Origin: Caldicellulosiruptor obsidiansis OB47
Lineage (GTDB): Bacteria > Bacillota > Thermoanaerobacteria > Caldicellulosiruptorales > Caldicellulosiruptoraceae
Assembly (NCBI RefSeq): GCF_000145215.1
Contig: NC_014392.1
Location: 2,296,001 to 2,360,000, forward strand
DNA: 64,000 nt
Reading direction: 5' to 3'
The first letter of the stretch is position 1, and each line of letters opens with the position of its first letter. Made by a program: the position numbers and the translations under genes. This document shows, one piece after another, positions 54,577 to 63,714 of this stretch. Under the pieces are notes generated by a model. That model was not told the DNA's origin. It saw only the letters and a program-made list of their open reading frames with translations, and did no database searches.

Positions 54577-55503
54577 TTAAAATACTCTTTCACCTTCGCC
54601 AATCTTGGATGCTATCTTGTTTGCAGTTGTAACCAAAATCAGGCTCACAACTGAGTTGAAAATACCAGCTGCTGTTGCATATGACCATCTTCCACTGCCA
54701 ATACCATATCTTAATATGTATGTCTCAAGGATATCTGAATAGTCCAGGGTTGACGGCCTTTGTAAAAGGTACATTTGTTCAAAGCCAGCGTTCAAAATCC
54801 AGCCGACGTTCATTATAAGAAGAATCTTAACTGTAGGTAGAATGCCTGGCAAGGTTATATACCATATTCTCTTTAGCCTGCCCGCACCGTCTATACTTGC
54901 AGCCTCATAAAGCTGCGGGTCGATGTTTGTCATTGCAGCCAAGTATATAATTGCGTTCCAGCCCATCTCTTTCCAAACCTCAGTAACTGGTGCTATGAAC
55001 CAGAAATATTGAGGTTCGCCTAAAAAATTAATTGGTTCTTTTAGAATATGGAATTTGACAAGAAGTTCGTTTATTATTCCATAGTCAGGTGAAAGCAGTG
55101 TGTATATAATATTTGCTGCTACAACCCATGAAACAAAGTGTGGAAGATAGGAAATTGTCTGCACTGTTCTTTTAAATAGCATGTTTTTAATCTCATTTAG
55201 AAGTATTGCAAATGTTATAGAAGACAAAAAGTTGAATATTAGTTTCAAACAGCTTATGACCAGGGTATTTCTAAGCGCCTGGAAAAAATAAACGTCTGAA
55301 AATAGGTCTGCAAAGTTTTTAAATCCAACCCACTCTGAATTTTGAAAACCAAGATAAGGTTTGTAGTCTTTGAAAGCTAATAGCCAGCCCCACAGGGGAA
55401 AGTAGTTAAAAATCAGCACCATAATTAAAAAAGGAAATGTAAGAACAATTAGCTGGCGCTGGTTATAGATTGTTGAAAATAATCCTTTCTTAGATGACTG
55501 CAT
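54577..55503 (-). CDS. CUT1-type ABC sugar permease (LplB/YteP-like)
   Basis: 308 residues, six helices. LplB-type N-terminus (LIVLTFPFLIMVLIFNYFPLWGW, LAFKDYKPYLGF) and the EAA loop EAASIDGAGRLKRIWYITLPG. Forms the importer channel with the next permease. It is separated from the binding-protein gene by 114 bp containing a strong hairpin, which may set the ratio of binding protein to permease. Confidence 0.94.
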   Translation of the reverse strand: MQSSKKGLFSTIYNQRQLIVLTFPFLIMVLIFNYFPLWGWLLAFKDYKPYLGFQNSEWVGFKNFADLFSDVYFFQALRNTLVISCLKLIFNFLSSITFAILLNEIKNMLFKRTVQTISYLPHFVSWVVAANIIYTLLSPDYGIINELLVKFHILKEPINFLGEPQYFWFIAPVTEVWKEMGWNAIIYLAAMTNIDPQLYEAASIDGAGRLKRIWYITLPGILPTVKILLIMNVGWILNAGFEQMYLLQRPSTLDYSDILETYILRYGIGSGRWSYATAAGIFNSVVSLILVTTANKIASKIGEGERVF

Positions 55504-55550
55504 CTGCCTTTTCCTCCTTAAAAAGCTTGTAGCGTCAATTAAACTAAATA

Positions 55551-55587
55551 CTCACGGAACACCTTTAAAATTTAGGTGTTCCGTGAG
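55551..55587 (-). promoter_or_regulatory. Intercistronic hairpin between binding-protein and permease genes
   Basis: Perfect 14-bp arms CTCACGGAACACCT / AGGTGTTCCGTGAG with a 9-nt loop. On the minus strand only TATTTAGTTT follows, a poor terminator, so partial termination or protection of the upstream mRNA from 3' decay is likely. Confidence 0.7.
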
Positions 55588-55617
55588 CTTTAAAATTGCT
55601 GAATTCCAAAACACCAA

Positions 55618-57264
55618 TTAGTTCCACTCTTTGAGTCTTCTCTGAATCTCTTTTTGTCTAAAGTCAATTACCTTCTTGAGAGGAATGTTCTTCATCTTGT
55701 TGAGGTATTCATTCCAGATCTTATCGTACTCACCCGGTTTTGCCATTATTGCTTTTGCAATATATCTTCTCTGCAAGTCATCAGCCTGGTTCTGGATTGC
55801 CTGCAGGTCGTCTGGAAGCTTGATATCCCAGCCATATCCGTACGGTGAGTTCCATGTTGGTGAGAACAAGTCTTTGAACGACTTAATCTTATAAGCTTTC
55901 AAAACTTCCTTTTCATATGGCTTATACCTTTGTTCTAATGCCTGCTCTGAATAGTCCCAAGAAATCTTTCCGCTCTTGTCTGAATATGTCCAGTCAAACG
56001 GTGGTCTTGGGAATGCAAACCAGATATTTCCGCCAATGCCCTGTTTCTTTCTGTAATCTGGGTTCATGTAGTTTTGAATCTGCTTTGCATCTTTATACAT
56101 CTTTCCATTCTTTACATAGTAGTCCTGGCCTTGGATACCCCAGTTGATGAGTTTCAAGATATCCTCGCCAGCCATTCTGTCCAAGAACTTGAACGCTGCA
56201 ATCGGGTCTTTGCACTTCTTTGTAATTGATATTCCGGCACCTGTTCCCATTGTAACTACGTTGTATCTATCTCTCTTTACACCTTTCTTGAGCACTGGCA
56301 TTGCAATCGGAATTCTGTCGTAAAGTCCTTGTTTTTCAAGAGAATCTATTGCAGATTGTATCTGCCATCTTTCATCATAAAAACCAATAACTCTACCAGA
56401 GGAAATCTTTGCTAAATACTGGTCATAGTTTTGTGAAAACATTTCTTTGTCAAGAAGACCTTCGTTCCACATCTGGTTGAGTATCTTGTAATATGTTTTT
56501 GCATATGGCATTGTATAGCTGTCTTTTACAACACCTGTCTTTTCGTCAATAAGCCAGCCACCATCGTTCGGATAACCTTCAAGCCTAAGCGGCTGTTGCA
56601 TCAGTACATATATTCTCCAGCTGTCAGTAAGCGCTGTAAAAGCTATTGTTGGTTTGCCATTGTATGTTGGATGTTTTTTGACAGCGTCTTTTACAATCTT
56701 GAAATATGTGTCAATATCTCTTACAACTGGCCATTTGTTCTCTTTGAGAACGTATATAGGTAGCCAGAACCCAGCAAATGAATAGAGCGGGTCAGACTCT
56801 TCTCTGAAAGGTGTAAGATAGTAAATGTGTCCATCCTTTGGATATTTGAGTTTTTTGAGTGCTTTTGTATCATACCATTTCTTGATGTTCTTGCCGTACT
56901 TAGCAATGTAATCATCTAAGGGAACTAAAGCTCCTGCTTCAATAAACTTGTTTACAACATTGTGTGCATTGATTAAGTCCGGCAAGTCGCCACTTGCAAG
57001 CATGATACCTGCCTTTGTTTCCTCGTCGCTGCCGACAATAAATTCAAACTGGAGCCTTACACCTGTGAGCTCTTCAACCTTTTTACCAACTGGCGTCTTC
57101 CACACATCAACCGGTTCTGCATTAGAATCACCCCAGTAAATCTTAAAAACTATTGGGTTTTTGGACGCTGCTACTGCCTTTGTTGGAGCGCTTAAAAACC
57201 CTGGAACAATGATGGTCATCAAAAAGACAATAGCAATCAGTAAAGCAACTCTTTTTTTAAACAT
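55618..57264 (-). CDS. ABC sugar solute-binding protein (LipO-like) without lipobox
   Basis: 548 residues; AAGGAGG seven bases before the ATG. Signal peptide (MFKKRVALLIAIVFLMTIIV) followed by a putative AxA cleavage near TKAVAAS; there is no Cys in the first 60 residues, so the usual lipid anchor is missing. The rest matches the large LipO/YtcQ-type oligosaccharide-binding proteins (LASGDLPDLINAHN, TMGTGAGISITKKCKDPIAA). It captures an oligosaccharide for the two permeases. The ligand may be a beta-mannan or pectin-derived sugar; GH130 and the epimerase nearby favour mannosides. Confidence 0.92.
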   Translation of the reverse strand: MFKKRVALLIAIVFLMTIIVPGFLSAPTKAVAASKNPIVFKIYWGDSNAEPVDVWKTPVGKKVEELTGVRLQFEFIVGSDEETKAGIMLASGDLPDLINAHNVVNKFIEAGALVPLDDYIAKYGKNIKKWYDTKALKKLKYPKDGHIYYLTPFREESDPLYSFAGFWLPIYVLKENKWPVVRDIDTYFKIVKDAVKKHPTYNGKPTIAFTALTDSWRIYVLMQQPLRLEGYPNDGGWLIDEKTGVVKDSYTMPYAKTYYKILNQMWNEGLLDKEMFSQNYDQYLAKISSGRVIGFYDERWQIQSAIDSLEKQGLYDRIPIAMPVLKKGVKRDRYNVVTMGTGAGISITKKCKDPIAAFKFLDRMAGEDILKLINWGIQGQDYYVKNGKMYKDAKQIQNYMNPDYRKKQGIGGNIWFAFPRPPFDWTYSDKSGKISWDYSEQALEQRYKPYEKEVLKAYKIKSFKDLFSPTWNSPYGYGWDIKLPDDLQAIQNQADDLQRRYIAKAIMAKPGEYDKIWNEYLNKMKNIPLKKVIDFRQKEIQRRLKEWN

Positions 57265-57327
57265 AAACCATCCTCCTTTTCAGAATGTAATTTTTGTATA
57301 GAAAAACTGCAAAACAACTACATATTC

Positions 57328-57357
57328 ATTATAAAATTTGTGGTGCATATTTAACAA
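57328..57357 (-). promoter_or_regulatory. Sigma-A promoter of the sugar ABC operon
   Basis: On the minus strand TTGTTA (57352-57357), 18-bp spacer, TATAAT (57328-57333), giving a ~57-nt leader before the binding-protein ATG. Confidence 0.6.
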
Positions 57358-57448
57358 CCCGAGAGATTTAATATTTTATACTGTAGATTTTATATTTTTA
57401 CTTTACCAGTAAATAAACTGATTGTAAGTTTAAAAAAATATAATAAAA

Positions 57449-57487
57449 TTAAAAAGGCCAGCAACTTTGTTTTGCTGCCGGCCTTTC
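57449..57487 (-). terminator. Terminator of the GH130 gene
   Basis: AAAGGCC-GGCAGCA and TTGCT-GGCCTTT arms with TTTTTAATTTT following on the minus strand. Confidence 0.8.
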
Positions 57488-57516
57488 TTTGTATGTTTTT
57501 ATCCTCAATATTTTTG

Positions 57517-58503
57517 TTATTCCTGGCTTTCTCTCTTGAGAAGTTCAATTATATCCTGAACATAAGCAAATGCAAGGTTCACGACAGTGTCAGCACCACC
57601 ATAGTAAATTGCAAGTCTTCCTGTATTAGCATCACAAAGTGTCGCGCATGGGAATGCTACGTTTGGAACATCTCCAACACATTCATAATATTCTTGTGGT
57701 GAAAGAAGATAAGATTTTGATCTTGCTTTTACAATCCATGGTTTTTCCAAATCTAAAAGCGCTGCGCCAAAGCTGTATACATAACCGTTGCATGAAAGAA
57801 GTACACCGTGATAAATTAACAGCCATCCTTCACTTGTCTCAATTGGTGTAGGACCTGCCCCTATTTTGAGCGACTGCCAAGGAGTATAGCCTGCTGACAT
57901 TACATGTCTGTGGCAACCCCAGTGAATCATATCAGGGCTTTCGCTATAAAATATATCGCCGAAAGCTGTGTGCCCCGTATCCGATGGGCGGGATAGCATA
58001 GCGTATTTGCCGTTTATCTTTCTTGGGAAAAGCACACCATTTCTGTTGTATGGCAAAAATGCATTTTCAATCTGATAAAACTTTTCGAAGTCGAATGTAT
58101 AGCCAACACCAATTGTCGGTCCATGATAGCCATTACACCATGTGATATAATACCTGTCTTCTATAAAAGTTACTCTTGGGTCGTATTTATACTCACTTAC
58201 AAGCGGGTCTCTTGTCTGCTGGATGAAGTTGATTGGTTCATCGTCAATCTCCCAGTTGTAACCATCCTTGCTAAAACCACGTCTGATGTTCATTCTTCTT
58301 GCCCTGTCATCTACTCTAAAAACACCTGCAAACCCATCTTTGAACGGAACCACCGCGCTGTTGAAGATGCTGTTTGCATCTTTTGCCTGATTTCTCTTGA
58401 TAATTGGGTTGTGTTTAGACCTCCAGACAATATCCTTACAGTCTTTTGGTCTCTCTTCCCATGGCATGTTTGGAAGTGATTGCCCAACAATTTTAATATC
58501 CAT
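57517..58503 (-). CDS. GH130 beta-mannoside phosphorylase-type enzyme
   Basis: 328 residues; GGAGGTAGG before the ATG. Five-bladed propeller with the family landmarks [21 protein letters not shown], the general acid Asp in [15 protein letters not shown], the phosphate-binding region [13 protein letters not shown] [15 protein letters not shown] and [21 protein letters not shown]130 enzymes phosphorolyse beta-1,4-mannosyl-glucose or mannooligosaccharides to mannose 1-phosphate. Cellobiose 2-epimerase two genes upstream would turn mannobiose into mannosyl-glucose, the GH130_1 substrate. No signal peptide. Subfamily 1 versus 2 is undecided. Confidence 0.9.
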   Translation of the reverse strand: MDIKIVGQSLPNMPWEERPKDCKDIVWRSKHNPIIKRNQAKDANSIFNSAVVPFKDGFAGVFRVDDRARRMNIRRGFSKDGYNWEIDDEPINFIQQTRDPLVSEYKYDPRVTFIEDRYYITWCNGYHGPTIGVGYTFDFEKFYQIENAFLPYNRNGVLFPRKINGKYAMLSRPSDTGHTAFGDIFYSESPDMIHWGCHRHVMSAGYTPWQSLKIGAGPTPIETSEGWLLIYHGVLLSCNGYVYSFGAALLDLEKPWIVKARSKSYLLSPQEYYECVGDVPNVAFPCATLCDANTGRLAIYYGGADTVVNLAFAYVQDIIELLKRESQE

Positions 58504-58577
58504 ATAGTTCCTACCTCCTATTTTTTATGTATTTGTATGTGAATTTAAAATTTTTACTTGACCATGTTAACAAAGTG

Positions 58578-59585
58578 TTATTTCAAAGCCTTGACAGACT
58601 CTCTTATGATAATCTTGCCTTTTATGAGCATTTTGCCATAATGTTTTTCCCCTTGCTTTATTTTTTCAACCATCATTTTGGCTGTTCTTCTGCCCATCTC
58701 TTCCAAATTCACGCGGACTGTAGTAATTTTGGGTTGTGAGAGCACTGCATGGAGACTGTCATCAAATCCCACCACTGAAACATCATCCGGCACCTTATAT
58801 CCACTTGATTTGAGCTTTTCGATTGTAATATAAGCAGTCTTGTCACAGTTGCAAACAAATGCCGTCGGAAGGTTTTTAGGTAATGTAATATCTATGAAAT
58901 TGTTGTTGTCATCCCTGTCTTTTATTATCCAATCTTTATTGAGTTCTATCTTGTTCTCCAAAAGTGCCTTGTAAAAGCCCAGGAACCTGTCCTGGATACT
59001 GCTTGTTGCATAGATGTTTCCTACAAATCCAATTTTAGTGTGACCCTGCTCTATTAGCATGTTAGTTATCTCGTATGTTGCGTAAAAGTTGTCTGTGATG
59101 ACACAGTCAACGTTAAACTTGTCACAGTAAAAGTCTAAAAATACTGTCGGGTAGTTGTAATTTAAAACTTTCTGAATGTAGTCATGACTCATTTGACCCA
59201 AAATAACAACGCCGTCTACCTTCTGTTCCAGAAGCGCGTTGGGGACAGATAGCTCGTTTTCATCTGACTGGCTTATGATGTTGAAGGTTGTTGTAAAGCC
59301 AAGCTTCTCTAAACTGTTTGAAAGATGCTTGTAAAGGTCTATGTAGAAATAGTCGTCTTTGCCATAATACTTTTCTGACGATATCACACCGATGGAATAC
59401 GTTAGGTTTTCTCTTAGCATCCTGCCCTTTGCATTGTAGATGTAACCCATCTCCTGGGCAGTCTTTATAATCTTCTCTTTTAAGGATGAACTAATATCAG
59501 GACTGTCTTTGAGAGCTTTTGACACTGTTACTTTGGAGACACCAAGCTTTTCAGCAATGTCTTTCATGGTAACTCTCTTGTCCAT
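58578..59585 (-). CDS. LacI-family transcriptional regulator
   Basis: 335 residues from the ATG at 59585 (AAGGGG 12 bases upstream; an earlier TTG lacks a site). N-terminal DNA-binding domain VTMKDIAEKLGVSKVTVSKALKD with a modified hinge, then a periplasmic-binding-like sensor (SIGVISSEKYY, VDGVVILGQ, VVGFDDSLHAVLSQPKITTVRV). It lies between the epimerase and GH130 genes on the same strand and is likely to regulate them in response to a mannoside. Operator not identified. Confidence 0.94.
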   Translation of the reverse strand: MDKRVTMKDIAEKLGVSKVTVSKALKDSPDISSSLKEKIIKTAQEMGYIYNAKGRMLRENLTYSIGVISSEKYYGKDDYFYIDLYKHLSNSLEKLGFTTTFNIISQSDENELSVPNALLEQKVDGVVILGQMSHDYIQKVLNYNYPTVFLDFYCDKFNVDCVITDNFYATYEITNMLIEQGHTKIGFVGNIYATSSIQDRFLGFYKALLENKIELNKDWIIKDRDDNNNFIDITLPKNLPTAFVCNCDKTAYITIEKLKSSGYKVPDDVSVVGFDDSLHAVLSQPKITTVRVNLEEMGRRTAKMMVEKIKQGEKHYGKMLIKGKIIIRESVKALK

Positions 59586-59688
59586 GGTCTTTTTATTCCC
59601 CTTCAAATTAGGCTTTACAAGCCTTTTCTTTTTTACTTTCTATTATACTTTATTTCTTTGTAACTTTACAGGAGCAAGCTTGAAATTT

Positions 59689-60861
59689 TTAACCAACTCT
59701 CTTTATTATCTCCAAACACATTCTACCATTGTGATATGGGCACTTCCACGGCTCAACAATTGGCATCTGTACAGGGTTTAGATTTTCATCTACCTTCCAT
59801 AGCCACTCAGAGTTTTTTCTTTTGTCAACAAGATATTCTTTTATGAACTCCCATGTCTTGATGGCTGCATCTAAATATTTTTCCTCTTTTGTCTTTTGAT
59901 ATGCATTGAAAAATCCAACTACTGTCTCTGCCTCAACCCACCAGATTTTGCTTCTGTCAACTCTGTCCTCTACCTTCTCGTTTATAAGGCTTTTCCCATC
60001 AAATGCTTCTTGTAAAGTTACTTGCGCAACCTCTAATGTGAGCTTTTCAACCTCCTCTTTTAATTTTTCATCCCTCAAATACTTAGCAGTTTCATCCAAA
60101 AGCCAGCTTGCTTCAATGTCATGTCCATATGATACTGCCTTTATAAGTTCATTCCAGTTATCATCACAGAATACTTTAAAGTGCCCTGTGCCTTTTTTAT
60201 AAATCTTCTCAACAAAGAGTCTTACAAGCCACTCAAGCGCCTCATACACATCATCAAGCTTCAAAACCTTGTAAAGGTTTGTGTAGCTCTCCAGTACATG
60301 AAGATGCGTGTTCATTGTTTTTGAGGCAATTACTCCATTTTCGCTCAAAAACCTGTTTTCTTTTTCTTGCCAGTTTCTTTCAAACTGTTCTGTGTATCCA
60401 TTTTCCCTTTTGCATCTTGTCTCTAAAATCTCGAAAAGTTTTCTTGCCAAAAAAAGAGCTTCTTTATCACCGGATGCTTCATAGTACTCAGAAAGCCCGT
60501 ATATACCAAAAGCTTGAACATAAACATGTTTTGTCACATCAACGGGCAAACCTTCAAGGGATACACTCCAGAAAAGTCCTTCATAGTCTTTGTCCCAAAA
60601 CTTGTTTTTCAAAAATTCAAACGCATGAAAAGCCAGCTCTTTGCATTTTTCACTTTTCAGCACATTGTAACATGCTGAGAAAAACCACAGTATCCTTGAG
60701 TTTAAAATACAACCTTTTTGAGCTTTCTTGTTAATATTGAGATTAAAGTCCATATATCCATAGTAGCCGCCAAATTCGTCGTCCTTTAGACTTTGCCAAA
60801 ATGGTATTATCTTTTCTTCAAGATGACTTTTTAGCTCCTTTTTAAAACTGGTAATATCCAT
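59689..60861 (-). CDS. Cellobiose 2-epimerase (AGE family)
   Basis: 390 residues. (alpha/alpha)6-barrel of the N-acylglucosamine 2-epimerase superfamily with the catalytic histidines in TMNTHLHVLESYT, VSYGHDIEASWLLDE and PYHNGRMCLEI. The sequence agrees nearly throughout with my memory of the characterised Caldicellulosiruptor saccharolyticus cellobiose 2-epimerase, which converts cellobiose, lactose and mannobiose at the reducing end and makes lactulose. Here it most likely converts beta-1,4-mannobiose to mannosyl-glucose for GH130. No signal peptide. Confidence 0.95.
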   Translation of the reverse strand: MDITSFKKELKSHLEEKIIPFWQSLKDDEFGGYYGYMDFNLNINKKAQKGCILNSRILWFFSACYNVLKSEKCKELAFHAFEFLKNKFWDKDYEGLFWSVSLEGLPVDVTKHVYVQAFGIYGLSEYYEASGDKEALFLARKLFEILETRCKRENGYTEQFERNWQEKENRFLSENGVIASKTMNTHLHVLESYTNLYKVLKLDDVYEALEWLVRLFVEKIYKKGTGHFKVFCDDNWNELIKAVSYGHDIEASWLLDETAKYLRDEKLKEEVEKLTLEVAQVTLQEAFDGKSLINEKVEDRVDRSKIWWVEAETVVGFFNAYQKTKEEKYLDAAIKTWEFIKEYLVDKRKNSEWLWKVDENLNPVQMPIVEPWKCPYHNGRMCLEIIKRVG

Positions 60862-60962
60862 TTTCTACCTACCTTCTCAAAAGTTTTACAAATGGGTTAC
60901 TTAATCGTTCACTTTATATTTCTATATTAATTGTTTTTTTATATCCTGTCAACGGTTTTTTA

Positions 60963-61000
60963 AAAAGAGCTTATCCTAAGGCTAAAGCCGGACAAGCCCT
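60963..61000 (-). terminator. Terminator of the ThuA-like gene
   Basis: GGGCTTGTCC / GGATAAGCTC outer arms with GGCTTTAGCC nested inside, then TTTTT on the minus strand. Confidence 0.75.
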
Positions 61001-61031
61001 TTAAAAAGGCTTATTTATATTTTTTAAAATC

Positions 61032-61676
61032 CTACTTGAAAAGAAAGGTCAAAACTGCTTTGAGAAGTTCCTGGAAGTTATTATCTAAAAGCCCATCTTC
61101 TCTGTGAGCAGGTGTAAGTGCAACCACTTTGCCCTTTCCAAAATTGTGCCACCATCCTGCAATTGAACTGCCGTCCTCTGATTCAGAGTAAAGATAGATG
61201 TTGGTATTGTCTTTGTCGCAAAAAACAAAATAGTGTTCATCCATAATTTCAAAATCAAATCCTCTGCCATCAAAAGCAGCTTCATGGGAAGAGTGATATC
61301 TAACAGGCTTTTGCTTATCTGGATGAAACTTAAAATACCCTCTCACAAGTTTGCAAAACTCTCCTTCTTCAGGGTATGAGGCAAGTCCTGAGTGCCATAC
61401 AAAAAGCCTTCCTCCACCTTCAACATACTCTTTTATTCTCTTTTCCATCTTCTCTGTCATCCAGCACTCTATAATCTCATCCTGTGGATTTATCCTGTTT
61501 TCTGCAGAAAGTACAATCGCATCCGGGTTCTGGGAAAGAAATTGCTCAAAGTTTTCAATGGATGCATCTATTATCTCGCAACTATCTAAAGCAGCATTTG
61601 TGGCTTGCTTCAAGGCTTTGAGCAGGTTGTCATGACTGTGGTAAAAATCTCCAACCAAAGCTAAGATTCTTTTCAT
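61032..61676 (-). CDS. ThuA-like domain protein
   Basis: 214 residues from the ATG at 61676 (GGGGAG seven bases upstream). ThuA/glutamine-amidotransferase-like fold: RILALVGDFYHSHDNLLKAL, EGGGRLFVWHSGLASYP, DEHYFVF and AGWWHNFGKGKVVALTPAHR. ThuA proteins are named from trehalose utilisation in rhizobia and occur in sugar-catabolic clusters; activity is mostly unknown. It follows the VOC gene by 30 nt, so the two form a unit. Substrate unknown. Confidence 0.85.
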   Translation of the reverse strand: MKRILALVGDFYHSHDNLLKALKQATNAALDSCEIIDASIENFEQFLSQNPDAIVLSAENRINPQDEIIECWMTEKMEKRIKEYVEGGGRLFVWHSGLASYPEEGEFCKLVRGYFKFHPDKQKPVRYHSSHEAAFDGRGFDFEIMDEHYFVFCDKDNTNIYLYSESEDGSSIAGWWHNFGKGKVVALTPAHREDGLLDNNFQELLKAVLTFLFK

Positions 61677-61706
61677 ATTCTTACTCCCCACTTCCCCAAA
61701 AACATT

Positions 61707-62162
61707 TTAAAAGTTCTCTAAAAGCTCTAAGATGAATTTGAGCTTGTCGGTGCTATCCATGTAAGCATATCTTCCGCCTGTGTAATCCCCTTTTTGAACA
61801 ACCTCAATTCCCTCTTTTTTAAGATTTTCAATCTTCTCATCCATGTTCTTCACAAACACACCTATATGGTGAATACCCTCGCCGTGAGTTTCCAAAAACT
61901 CTCTCCATGTAGAAGGATTCTCATCTGGCTCAATCAGCTCAATCTCTATGTTTTTGAAGTTTCTGAAAAACGCAAGTTTTGCACGGGCACATGTAGCCTT
62001 TCCTCTATACTCTGTGTGAGTTTTCTCATACTCTTCGGTTTCGATAATCTGGGGAACCTCAACTCTAAAAAATTTTGCAAAGTCTTTTGCTGTCTTTTCA
62101 ATGTCTTTAACAATTATTCCTATCTGCACAACAACATCTGTTCCTAAAATTTCGTTAGCCAA
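61707..62162 (-). CDS. VOC (glyoxalase/bleomycin-resistance) superfamily protein
   Basis: 151 residues from the TTG at 62162; AAGGAGG lies nine bases upstream, and an upstream ATG reading would run through that site. Two paired beta-alpha-beta-beta-beta modules: VVQIGIIVKDIEKTAKDFAKFF and GIHHIGVFVKNMDEKIENLKK. The metal ligand positions look like His/Glu of methylmalonyl-CoA epimerase-type VOC proteins. With ThuA next to it, a sugar-related isomerase or epimerase is conceivable; no specific reaction is claimed. Confidence 0.82.
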   Translation of the reverse strand: MANEILGTDVVVQIGIIVKDIEKTAKDFAKFFRVEVPQIIETEEYEKTHTEYRGKATCARAKLAFFRNFKNIEIELIEPDENPSTWREFLETHGEGIHHIGVFVKNMDEKIENLKKEGIEVVQKGDYTGGRYAYMDSTDKLKFILELLENF

Positions 62163-62429
62163 CTTTTGTAACCTCCTTTGAAATTGTTTACATGACAATA
62201 TTGTATCTCACTTTGTTAAGTTATGGGTATACAAATTTTTGATTTGTTTTTGCACATTTTTGATAAAACAGCGTACAATATTTTGTAAGTTTAACCTCCT
62301 CACAGGTGATTGAAATAACTACATAAAAGAGGTAAAATAATTTTTGTGGGCAAGTTTTGTAAGTTTAAATAAAACATAGCAAGGTCAAAATTTTAATAAA
62401 AAGATTTAAAAAGAGGGTAGGAATGAGAA
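62163..62429. other. Divergent intergenic region
   Basis: AT-rich region between the VOC gene (minus) and the MoxR gene (plus). Contains GATACAAT as a possible minus-strand -10 and ATTGTCATGTAAACAAT, an imperfect palindrome at 62183-62199 that could be an operator. No full promoter is convincing. Confidence 0.4.
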
Positions 62430-63377
62430 ATGGAGATAGCAGATAAAGCAAAAAAGATTATTCAAAACATATCAAAGGTGATCATTGGAAAAGAAGCTCA
62501 AATTGAGCTTGTAATAACATCTCTCTTTGCAGGAGGACATGTTCTTTTAGAGGACGTCCCGGGCACAGGAAAAACAATGTTATCAAAGGCTCTTGCAAAA
62601 TCTATAGATTGCAGTTTCAAAAGAATTCAGTTCACACCAGACCTTTTGCCATCAGACTTAACAGGAATATATTATTTCAATATGAAAATGCAAGAGTTTG
62701 AGTTCAGACCAGGTCCAATTTTCACAAATATACTGCTGGCTGATGAAATAAACAGGGCAACTCCAAGAACACAGTCAAGCCTTCTTGAATGCATGGAAGA
62801 AAGACAGGTGACAATTGACGGTATCACGCATAAGTTAGAAGACCCATTTTTTGTTATCGCTACTCAAAACCCTATTGAAATTCAAGGAACATATCCTCTA
62901 CCCGAGGCACAGCTTGACAGGTTTTTGATAAAGCTCAGTTTGGGATATACAAACAAAGAAGAAACTATCCAGATGCTTACAAGGTTCAGAGAAAAAAATC
63001 CTCTTGATGAGATAGAACCTGTGATAGCAAAGGATGAGGTAACAAAGATTCAAGAAAAAATAAAAGAAGTTTATGTAAATGAAGATATTCTATCTTATAT
63101 ATACGAAATTTGTCAAAGTACAAGAGAACATGAGATGGTTCAGCTTCCTGCAAGCAACAGAAGTTTCATTGCTCTTATGCGTGCATCTCAAAGCCTTGCA
63201 GCCATCCGAGGCTACGATTTTGTTCTTCCTGATTTTGTCAAGTACTTAGCTCCTTTTGTCCTCAGCCACAGGATACTTCTCAAAAATCAATATATAATCA
63301 AAAACACAAAAGTATCAGACGTGATAAATGAAATCCTTGAAAAGGTACCAGTACCAAGTGAGAATTTTGCTTTTTGA
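62430..63377 (+). CDS. MoxR-family AAA+ ATPase
   Basis: 315 residues. Walker A LLEDVPGTGKTMLSKAL, Walker B NILLADEINRATPRTQSSLLECMEE, sensor 1 FFVIATQNPIEIQGTYPLPEAQLDRF, then the C-terminal lid domain with LPASNRSFIALMRASQSLAA. MoxR ATPases act as chaperones that insert metal cofactors or assemble complexes, usually next to a DUF58/VWA protein and a transglutaminase-like protein. Neither is next to it here: an rRNA operon follows on the opposite strand. Confidence 0.94.
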   Translation: MEIADKAKKIIQNISKVIIGKEAQIELVITSLFAGGHVLLEDVPGTGKTMLSKALAKSIDCSFKRIQFTPDLLPSDLTGIYYFNMKMQEFEFRPGPIFTNILLADEINRATPRTQSSLLECMEERQVTIDGITHKLEDPFFVIATQNPIEIQGTYPLPEAQLDRFLIKLSLGYTNKEETIQMLTRFREKNPLDEIEPVIAKDEVTKIQEKIKEVYVNEDILSYIYEICQSTREHEMVQLPASNRSFIALMRASQSLAAIRGYDFVLPDFVKYLAPFVLSHRILLKNQYIIKNTKVSDVINEILEKVPVPSENFAF

Positions 63378-63398
63378 AATACACTACAAATTAAGATA

Positions 63399-63429
63399 GA
63401 CTGAACACATTTAAGCTCAGTTTTTTTTA
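63399..63429 (+). terminator. Weak terminator after the MoxR gene
   Basis: ACTGA / TCAGT short arms with a run of eight Ts. The stem is short. Confidence 0.45.
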
Positions 63430-63524
63430 AAAACCTCTTGCAATTTGTAAGGCTTGTCATTTGATGAGTCAAAACTTTTTTGCAGATATTGTTAAACATT
63501 TAACATATACACAAAAATAAAAAA

Positions 63525-63641
<117 letters not shown>

Positions 63642-63714
63642 TTGTTACCTGTATTCATCTTTTCCAGCACATTTTTAAGCAGCCTCGCAAGTGAATAGGA
63701 GGAAAGCTTATCTT

